Below, one piece after another: positions 1 through 5,539 of a DNA stretch of 7,015 bases; the stretch's first letter is position 1, and each line of letters opens with the position of its first letter. Position numbers and translations under genes: made by a program. The DNA is from CAYNWK01 sp964400875 (GTDB taxonomy: Bacteria; Chloroflexota; Anaerolineae; Anaerolineales; UBA4823), in NCBI GenBank assembly GCA_964400875.1, contig CAYNWK010000208.1:1-7015 (forward strand). The letters are read 5' to 3'. The notes beneath the pieces were generated by a model. That model ran no database searches. It was not told where the DNA came from and saw only the letters and a list, made by a program, of their open reading frames with translations.

Positions 1-35
1 TTGCTGGCTATTTAAAAGAAACAGACCGAGAATCG

Positions 36-2045
36 ATGAAGCAGGACGAATCCAATTTGATTCGGCGCCTGGTTTCGCATACGTATTTCCCGGTGATGCT
101 GATCGTCATCGTGAACCTGCTGATCGGCATCTTTATTTTTCGCGATTACGGCGAATCCTGGGATGAACGGCGCCGCTACCGCTACGGCGCCGATTCCATT
201 TCCGCCTACCTGGGAGGCGGAGATCCGGACCCGAACCTGACCAGCGATGATAAAGGGCCGGCGTACGTGATGTTGGCCAAGATCGGCGCGGACGCGCTGC
301 AGATCCTACGTCCGGACCTGTATGAAATGGAGGGCTTCCATTTCATGCACTTCCTGACCTTCCAATTCGGGTTGATCTTCCTCTACATGCTATGTCTGCG
401 GCTGATGAGTAAATGGGTCGCCGCCGGGGCCGTGCTGCTCACCTCGACCCAGCCGCTGATCTGGGGGCACGCCTTCATCAACCCCAAAGACCTTCCTTTT
501 ATGACCTTTTTCATGGGGGCAATCGCCCTGGGCTTGGCCATGGTGGACGCTTTCCTCCGGGACTACCCGCAGGGTGAGCTGAACCCCTATCCTTTGCAGG
601 AGGGGGACGGGATCATTGGCTGGGAATTATGGCGGGCTGAATGGCGGTCATTATCCCGGCGCGTGCAAACTTTTCTTCTCCTGTTCGTCGCTGGCGGTTT
701 GCTAATTTTTATCGGCTTGACCGTTTTCAGCGCTTATCCCAAAAACTTGATCGCCGACCAGGTCCTCTGGGCTTACTCAGCCGATCCAAATACGTGGATT
801 GGGAGGCTTTTTGCCCGCTTCGCCGAAAATGCGCGCGCCGTGCCTGCCGGAGACTACGTGCACAAAACGCTGGCTTTTTATCCCTACCTGGTGATTGCTT
901 ACGTTCTGGCGGCGTTGGGCTTTCTCGTTGTTCTGACGCGCCGCTACTTTCCCGAAGCGATCGCCTGGTTCGGGCGTTACTGGTTGAAACCGGCGCTGCG
1001 GTTAAGACCGTATGCGGCGATCTTCCAATCCAGCGGGCCCAGAAACAGCTTGCTCCTGGCGGCCCTGCTGCTGGGGCTGACCACCTCGATCCGGGTGTTA
1101 GGACCAGCGGCGGGCTTTCTGGTCGCGCTCTATTTCCTGTTCAAAGCCGGACGCAAAGCCGTCCCTGCGCTGCTGGTTTACTTCGCTCTGGCGGCCGTGG
1201 TCGTTTACATCTCCTGGCCCGAACTTTGGGGCTCCCCGATCAGCGCCTTCTGGGAGAATTTGCGCGTGGCAGCCGATTTCCCCTGGACTCAAAAGGTGCG
1301 GTTTAACGGCCTGGACTACTTCCCATACGAACTGCCCCGCAGCTACCTGCCGGCGCTGATCGCCATCCAGTTTACTGAGCCGGCGGTGCTCTTGTTTCTT
1401 GGGGGTTTGCTCGTAGCGCTCTACCGGTTTTGGCGACGCCCGGGCGAGCGGCTCTTTTTAGCTTTGTTGGGAGTCTGGTTTTTTCTACCCTTCGGGCTGA
1501 TCATCCTGCTGCGCCCGTCGATTTACGATAATTTCCGGCATTTCTTGTTCATCCTCCCGCCGCTGTTCGTCTTCGCCGGGCTGGCGCTGGAGGCGCTGTT
1601 CCACTGGATTCGCAGGCCGGCGCTTTCGCTGGCGATCCTGATTATCCTGCTGCTGCCGGGCGTTTATTGGGGCGTACGGCTGCACCCGTACCAGTACGTG
1701 TACTACAATCAATTCGTCGGCGGGGTCGGCGGCGTCTACCGGCGCTACGAGCTGGATTACTGGGTGACTTCTTACCGGGAAGCGGTGAACGAACTCAACC
1801 AGATAGCCCCGGAGAACGCCAAGGTCTACGTGGAGGGCGCCGCCCAGATCGCCCGTGAATACGTTCGCCCGGATATCGAGGTCTACCGCCCGATCCGCAG
1901 CGAACCGCTCGACGAAGCGTTTTACGATTACGCTCTCTTGCCGACGCGCAACGACAAGGATATTAAGTTCTTCAAAGACTCGCCCATCGTGCTGGAAGTA
2001 GGCCGCGAGGGCTCAATTTTTGCGGTCGTGAAAAAAATCGAGTAG
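36..2045 (+). CDS. GT39-like polyprenyl-phosphate-sugar glycosyltransferase, NPKD branch, with internal insertion
   Basis: Predicted integral membrane GT-C glycosyltransferase of 669 aa. By family, it should move a sugar from a polyprenyl-phosphate donor to an acceptor outside the cytoplasmic membrane; donor and acceptor are unknown. A short cytosolic N-terminus leads into a first membrane helix (about 17-36), then a loop with SWDE; D43-E44 match the acidic catalytic pair of the family. Further visible motifs are GHAFINPKDLPFM (144-156), TTSIRVLG (349-356), WPELW (394-398) with NG (424-425), YDNFRHFLF (497-505) and ELDYW (572-576) in the soluble C-terminal tail. I estimate 12-13 membrane segments by eye. 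Residues about 175-340 look like an insertion with two added helices (about 211-234 and 281-300). The start at 36 has only a weak upstream GAG, and the frame stays open to the window edge, so a longer N-terminus is possible. The family call is firm; the substrate is not. Confidence 0.9.
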   Translation: MKQDESNLIRRLVSHTYFPVMLIVIVNLLIGIFIFRDYGESWDERRRYRYGADSISAYLGGGDPDPNLTSDDKGPAYVMLAKIGADALQILRPDLYEMEGFHFMHFLTFQFGLIFLYMLCLRLMSKWVAAGAVLLTSTQPLIWGHAFINPKDLPFMTFFMGAIALGLAMVDAFLRDYPQGELNPYPLQEGDGIIGWELWRAEWRSLSRRVQTFLLLFVAGGLLIFIGLTVFSAYPKNLIADQVLWAYSADPNTWIGRLFARFAENARAVPAGDYVHKTLAFYPYLVIAYVLAALGFLVVLTRRYFPEAIAWFGRYWLKPALRLRPYAAIFQSSGPRNSLLLAALLLGLTTSIRVLGPAAGFLVALYFLFKAGRKAVPALLVYFALAAVVVYISWPELWGSPISAFWENLRVAADFPWTQKVRFNGLDYFPYELPRSYLPALIAIQFTEPAVLLFLGGLLVALYRFWRRPGERLFLALLGVWFFLPFGLIILLRPSIYDNFRHFLFILPPLFVFAGLALEALFHWIRRPALSLAILIILLLPGVYWGVRLHPYQYVYYNQFVGGVGGVYRRYELDYWVTSYREAVNELNQIAPENAKVYVEGAAQIAREYVRPDIEVYRPIRSEPLDEAFYDYALLPTRNDKDIKFFKDSPIVLEVGREGSIFAVVKKIE

Positions 2046-2081
2046 CTGCTAACAATTTCGGGAATGGAGCGGACCTCACTA

Positions 2082-2097
2082 GGCAGGGCATCCCGCC
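2082..2097 (+). repeat. GC-rich hairpin-like element upstream of gene 2 (copy 1)
   Basis: The sequence GGCAGGGCATCCCGCC can fold as GGC-GGG against CCC-GCC with a bulged A and a three-base loop. It ends 18 bases before the gene 2 ATG. The first 15 bases match the element upstream of the paralogous gene 4 at 13 of 15 positions, and both differences are transitions. No T-run follows, so it does not look like a Rho-independent terminator. It may be a duplicated leader remnant or a translational or RNA-stability element; the role is inference. Confidence 0.45.
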
Positions 2098-2102
2098 AAT
2101 TC

Positions 2103-2106
2103 AAGG
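2103..2106 (+). promoter_or_regulatory. Putative ribosome binding site of gene 2
   Basis: AAGG lies 9 bases before the ATG at 2116 and supports that start. The other nearby ATG, at 2109, is out of frame and meets a TAA after eight codons. A later in-frame Met (residue 15) has no comparable upstream site. Confidence 0.45.
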
Positions 2107-2115
2107 TCATGGTTC

Positions 2116-3855
2116 ATGGAAGAGAAAAACGGTAATATTCCGCCCCCAGCAAAGTGGATGTACCAGCCGGGAAAGAAATGGATAGAAATCTTGGCCCTCC
2201 TGGTTATCGTCCTGGCGATCTTGCTGCCGCGCGTTTTCAGGCTGGATGAATTCGCCACTACTGACGAGCAGCTCTGGTTGACCCGCTCGGCGAATTTTTA
2301 TTACGCCTTGACCCACGGCGACTTTGCCCACACTTACCAGCGCCAGCATCCTGGCGTCATGGCGATGTGGGCCGGGACTGCGGGCTTCCTGCTGCGTTAT
2401 CCGGAGTATCGCGGCACCGGGTTGGGCCAGATCGGCTACTTTGTCCTGGAGAAGTACCTGAGCGACAAGCCGGTCTCGCCGATGGACATCCTGGCCGGCG
2501 GCAGGCTGTTCATCGTGCTCGGCAACACCTTTGCCCTGGCGGTCGCTTACCTGTACGCCCGGCGATTGATCGGCTTCATCCCGGCCGTGCTGGGTTTCCT
2601 GCTGATCGCCTTCGATCCCTTTCACATTGCCCTGACGCGCGTGCTGCACCTGGACGGCACCCTGAGCAGCCTGATGCTGACCGCGCTGCTGGCCTTCCTG
2701 AGTTACCTGCGCGGCTGGCGTTTGCTCGATTTGCTGGTCGCCGGCCTGTGCTCCGGGTTGAGCTGGTTGACCAAATCGCCGGGGTTGTTCCTGCTGCCCA
2801 TCTTCGGCTTGCTGGTCTTGTACGAGCTGTGGCGAAAGTGGTCTGCGCGCGCGGACCGCGACTGGCTCCGCCTGGTCTGGCGATACACCTGGCCTTCGAT
2901 CACGGTAGGGGTCCTAGGCGCGCTGGTTTTCTTCACCCTGTGGCCCGCCATGTGGATCAACCCGCGCACTTCCGTGCGCAAGGTCTTCTCCATGGCGAAC
3001 CGCTACGCCGGAGAAGGGCACAGCAGCCCGGTATTCTTCAACGGCAGGATATTCGAGGACGGCAAGATCGGCGCGGACGTGTTTTATTTTTACCCGCTGA
3101 CCATTTTGTGGCGCAGCACGCCAGTTATCCTGGTCGGCCTGGCTTTGCTGCTAGTGGCCCTGATCGTCAGGCGGAACTATTTGAAACGCGCGGAAACCGG
3201 CTTCACCCTGCTGGGCATGAGCATCTTCGTGGTCATCTTCTTGCTGGTCATGAATCTGGGTGGAAAAAAATTCGACCGCTACGCCATACCGGTTTATCCC
3301 ATGCTGGATATCATGGCGGCTATCGGCTGGGTTGGGCTGGCGAGCTGGCTGGTAGAAAGGGGGTCCCAGCTCGTATCGCGCTACGTGGTCCCGGCTATCC
3401 TTCTCGGAGTAGTCGCCGTGCAAATGCTTGTCACGCTGCCTACTTTCCCCTATTACTTCAGCTATTACAACCCGCTGATGGGAGGGGCAAAGAAGGCGCC
3501 TGAGGTGATGTTGATCGGCTGGGGCGAGGGACTTGAGAAAGCCGCCCAATACCTGCAAGCCAAGCCCAACGCAGACCAGCTGATCGTCGCCTCTTGGTAC
3601 GGGCAGGGCAGCTTCTCTTATTTCTTCGACGGACGGGTGGAGACGATCAACGCTACCGAGGAGCTGGTCGAAAGTAAATACATCAACGTGATCAGCGCCG
3701 ATTACGCCGTGATCTACATCCACCAATGGCAGCGCGGCATCCCCGAACGGCTGCTCAATGAGCTGGCGCCCCTGGAGCCCGAAAAAACTATCTGGGTTGA
3801 CGGCATCGAATACGCGCGCATCTACGATCTCAGTGACCTGCGCAGCATGCAGTAG
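2116..3855 (+). CDS. GT39-like glycosyltransferase, paralog B (complete)
   Basis: Predicted 579-aa polytopic membrane protein, family GT-C (GT39/PMT-like), expected to use a polyprenyl-phosphate sugar at the outer face of the cytoplasmic membrane. A cytosolic N-terminus of about 22 residues precedes the first helix (about 24-43). The first outer loop holds TTDE, with D50-E51 as the likely catalytic or metal/phosphate-contacting acidic pair, and RQHPGV (76-81). Further motifs are DPF (167-169), R175 with LHLDG (177-181), TKSPG (219-223), WPAMW (276-280), EGH (300-302), LWRSTP (331-336) and GGKKFDRY (382-389). I count about 11 helices by eye. A soluble C-terminal part of about 135 residues begins near SYYNPLMGG (449-457) and GWGEGLE (468-474). 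Gene 4 shares all of these motifs, so the two are paralogs. The start at 2116 is backed by AAGG nine bases upstream. Substrate unknown; the family call is strong. Confidence 0.92.
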   Translation: MEEKNGNIPPPAKWMYQPGKKWIEILALLVIVLAILLPRVFRLDEFATTDEQLWLTRSANFYYALTHGDFAHTYQRQHPGVMAMWAGTAGFLLRYPEYRGTGLGQIGYFVLEKYLSDKPVSPMDILAGGRLFIVLGNTFALAVAYLYARRLIGFIPAVLGFLLIAFDPFHIALTRVLHLDGTLSSLMLTALLAFLSYLRGWRLLDLLVAGLCSGLSWLTKSPGLFLLPIFGLLVLYELWRKWSARADRDWLRLVWRYTWPSITVGVLGALVFFTLWPAMWINPRTSVRKVFSMANRYAGEGHSSPVFFNGRIFEDGKIGADVFYFYPLTILWRSTPVILVGLALLLVALIVRRNYLKRAETGFTLLGMSIFVVIFLLVMNLGGKKFDRYAIPVYPMLDIMAAIGWVGLASWLVERGSQLVSRYVVPAILLGVVAVQMLVTLPTFPYYFSYYNPLMGGAKKAPEVMLIGWGEGLEKAAQYLQAKPNADQLIVASWYGQGSFSYFFDGRVETINATEELVESKYINVISADYAVIYIHQWQRGIPERLLNELAPLEPEKTIWVDGIEYARIYDLSDLRSMQ

Positions 3856-3906
3856 CCGGAATGGCAGCCGTGCTCTTTACTGCTCCCACCGAGAACTGAA
3901 ATTGTC
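3856..3906 (+). other. Intergenic gap between genes 2 and 3
   Basis: This 51-base gap contains a weak purine stretch, GAGAA at 3891-3895, 11 bases before the ATG of gene 3; it is the only ribosome-binding candidate seen. The GC-rich element found before genes 2 and 4 is absent. I see no terminator or promoter. Confidence 0.4.
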
Positions 3907-5499
3907 ATGAAGAATTATCTCAAAAGCAATTGGTCATTCTTATTGATCCTGGCGATCGCTTTATTCCTTCGCATAGTCAACCTGGGGTACTCGGATTACC
4001 AGGGCGACGAGATCAAGGCGTTGTTCATCCCCGCTCCAGGCCAGACGCAGTGGGATTTCCTCCTCGATCAGCGCAAAGGGCCGGTGCAGTTCATCATCAC
4101 CGGGTTGCTGGCGCTGTTTGACCCGCACTTCGAGAGCCAGTTCCTGATGCGCCTGCCCTTTGCTGTTGCCGGATTCCTGGCGGTGCTGTTCTTTTATAAG
4201 CTGGTCGAACTGCATTTCGGCAAGCGGGTGGCTTTCTACGCCAGCTTTTTTTTCGCCACCAACGGCTTCATCGTGGGGCTTTCCCGGATCGTGCAGTACC
4301 AGCCGGTTGGCATGCTCTTCATGGTGCTGACGCTCTACTTTCTCTCCAAAGCGGTGCAGGATGAACGTTACCGGGTCAAAGGAATCTATTACAGCTTGTT
4401 CTCCTGGACGGTTGCCATCCTGACCCATTACGATGGCCTTTTTATTGCGCCGTTCGTGTTTTACCTGCTCTACCAGTGGTTTCGGACGGAAAAACCAGCC
4501 TTCGCCGGGAAGATCCAGCATTTTATCGCTTCCGGTCTGATCTCGGCGGCGGCCCTGGCAGTGTTTTACATTCCCTTCGCCTTGAAACTGTCCCAATCCA
4601 CGGTCAGTTACTGGTCGGCGCGCATCAGCGAGGAGGAATCCGGCAAGCTATACAGCTCGCGGCTGCTCTTCACGCTCTACCAGCCGATCTACGTCTTCGA
4701 CATTTATACAATCTTGCTGGCGCTCGGGCTGCTGTTTTTAGGCATGACTTTCCTGGTCCATCGTTTTGGGACCGAGGGGCTGAAGGCGCGGCTCCCGGAA
4801 AGCTTAGGAAGCAAGACCTTCCTGAACATCCTGTTTCTGCTCATCTGGATCGCCCTGCCGGTGATCTTCATGGAACTGATCGTCTACAACCCGGGCACCC
4901 ATATCTACACTTACCTGATCCCCGGGTTTATCTTGCTCGGATATGGTGTGTTTGCCATCGAGTACCTGCTGCGGCAGGTTTTGGGTGCGAACCCGGGCCG
5001 GGCTGTCAACCTGCTCGGGGTGTTCACCGTGTTCAGCTTCATCTTTGCGGAGAGCTACGCCATCTACGTCGATCATTCGGTGGAATATCCCTGGGAAAAC
5101 GAGCGCTTTTTCGCCTGGACTTTTTACAAGCCCAGCAGCGAACTGCATAGGACGTATCACTTAGCCGTGTTCGGTTTCCCTTATTACCGCAATTGGGAGG
5201 CGATCGAGGCATTCACCTCCGAGAACCCGGTGGGTTCGTATTCCACCAACGAACGCCGTACCATCGCCCGTTTCTATGTGCACCTGGTGGAGGAGGAAGA
5301 TTCTCCATTAGTTTCCACCCGCTATTACATTTCCATCAACAACGCTCAGAGCTTCCTGGTAGCGTTGAACCCGCGCATGCAAGCCCTGACCGAGTTATAC
5401 GATCCCGTGTATCGCTATGAAGACAAAGGGGAGCCGCAGGCCGAGATCTACGTGGTGAACCCGGAGATCATCGCCGATCTGACCGAAAAGGGTTATTAA
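3907..5499 (+). CDS. PMT_2/ArnT-like membrane glycosyltransferase (GT-C), branch C
   Basis: Predicted 530-aa polytopic membrane protein of the PMT_2/ArnT-like group, expected to transfer a lipid-phosphate-linked sugar to an extracytoplasmic acceptor. Helix 1 (about 9-26) is followed by YQGDE, with D34-E35 as the conserved acidic pair, then RKGPVQF (56-62), MRLPFAVAG (81-89), SRIVQYQP (126-133) and LTHYDGL (172-178). These are typical of the branch that includes ArnT and many bacterial GT39/GT83 proteins. The last helix lies near residues 365-385. About 145 residues follow as a predicted outer soluble domain rich in Tyr and acidic residues, including FGFPYYRNW. It lacks the WPxxW, GGKKFDRY and GWGEGL motifs of its neighbours, so it is not a copy of genes 2 or 4 although it sits between them. 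The ATG start places helix 1 sensibly, but its Shine-Dalgarno sequence is weak. ArnT activity itself (aminoarabinose on lipid A) should not be assumed. Confidence 0.9.
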   Translation: MKNYLKSNWSFLLILAIALFLRIVNLGYSDYQGDEIKALFIPAPGQTQWDFLLDQRKGPVQFIITGLLALFDPHFESQFLMRLPFAVAGFLAVLFFYKLVELHFGKRVAFYASFFFATNGFIVGLSRIVQYQPVGMLFMVLTLYFLSKAVQDERYRVKGIYYSLFSWTVAILTHYDGLFIAPFVFYLLYQWFRTEKPAFAGKIQHFIASGLISAAALAVFYIPFALKLSQSTVSYWSARISEEESGKLYSSRLLFTLYQPIYVFDIYTILLALGLLFLGMTFLVHRFGTEGLKARLPESLGSKTFLNILFLLIWIALPVIFMELIVYNPGTHIYTYLIPGFILLGYGVFAIEYLLRQVLGANPGRAVNLLGVFTVFSFIFAESYAIYVDHSVEYPWENERFFAWTFYKPSSELHRTYHLAVFGFPYYRNWEAIEAFTSENPVGSYSTNERRTIARFYVHLVEEEDSPLVSTRYYISINNAQSFLVALNPRMQALTELYDPVYRYEDKGEPQAEIYVVNPEIIADLTEKGY

Positions 5500-5508
5500 G
5501 CGGGGATT

Positions 5509-5523
5509 GGCGGGGCACCCCGC
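5509..5523 (+). repeat. GC-rich hairpin-like element upstream of gene 4 (copy 2)
   Basis: GGCGGGGCACCCCGC can form a five-base-pair stem, GCGGG with CCCGC, around a GCAC loop. It ends 16 bases before the gene 4 ATG. It matches the element at 2082-2096 before gene 2 at 13 of 15 positions. An alternative fold using the upstream GCGGGG at 5500-5505 gives a six-base-pair stem with a 12-base loop. The two competing arms could matter for gene 4 translation, but that is inference. Confidence 0.5.
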
Positions 5524-5530
5524 AAGTTTT

Positions 5531-5536
5531 GGAAAG
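5531..5536 (+). promoter_or_regulatory. Putative ribosome binding site of gene 4
   Basis: GGAAAG lies just before the ATG at 5540, with its GGA core six bases upstream. It favours this start over an in-frame TTG at 5507 that would add 11 residues. It directly follows the GC-rich hairpin and a TTTT run, so the fold could influence its accessibility. Confidence 0.45.
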
Positions 5537-5539
5537 TCA

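Larger units (their letters stand above)
2046..2115 (+). other. Intergenic leader between genes 1 and 2
   Basis: This 70-base gap follows the TAG of gene 1 and precedes the ATG of gene 2. It holds the GC-rich hairpin-like element at 2082-2097 and a short Shine-Dalgarno-like AAGG. I see no -35/-10 pair and no T-tract following a stem, so neither an internal promoter nor a terminator is supported. The spacing is compatible with cotranscription of the two genes. Confidence 0.5.
5500..5539 (+). other. Intergenic leader between genes 3 and 4
   Basis: This 40-base gap starts right after the TAA of gene 3. It carries two copies of GCGGGG (5500-5505 and 5510-5515), either of which could pair with CCCCGC at 5518-5523, then AAGTTTT and the putative gene 4 ribosome site. 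The stem plus four T residues vaguely resembles a terminator. The T-run is short and the next gene starts 9 bases later, so I do not call one. Confidence 0.45.

Noticed and set aside
641..1306. A 221-codon open frame inside gene 1 on the same strand
   Set aside because: It has Arg-rich low-information composition and is fully nested in the GT39-like gene, whose own frame carries the conserved motifs.
2107..2649. Antisense 180-codon frame, and other minus-strand frames at 3151-3726 and 3961-4596
   Set aside because: They are Gln/Asp/Arg/His-rich, have no recognisable domain, and mirror the codon structure of the plus-strand membrane genes.
2367..3503. A 378-codon open frame inside gene 2 on the same strand
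   Set aside because: Its translation is rich in Arg, Ala, Gly, His and Pro with no motif or membrane pattern. It lies wholly within a well-supported gene and is a typical GC-rich shadow frame.
2061..3864. GGAATGG shared by the gaps after gene 1 (2061-2067) and after gene 2 (3858-3864)
   Set aside because: A seven-base match between two short gaps is within chance, and no flanking similarity or structure supports it.
5500..5530. Rho-independent terminator after gene 3
   Set aside because: The stem is only five or six base pairs, only four T residues follow, and the gene 4 ribosome site begins at once. The similar element before gene 2 lacks any T-run.
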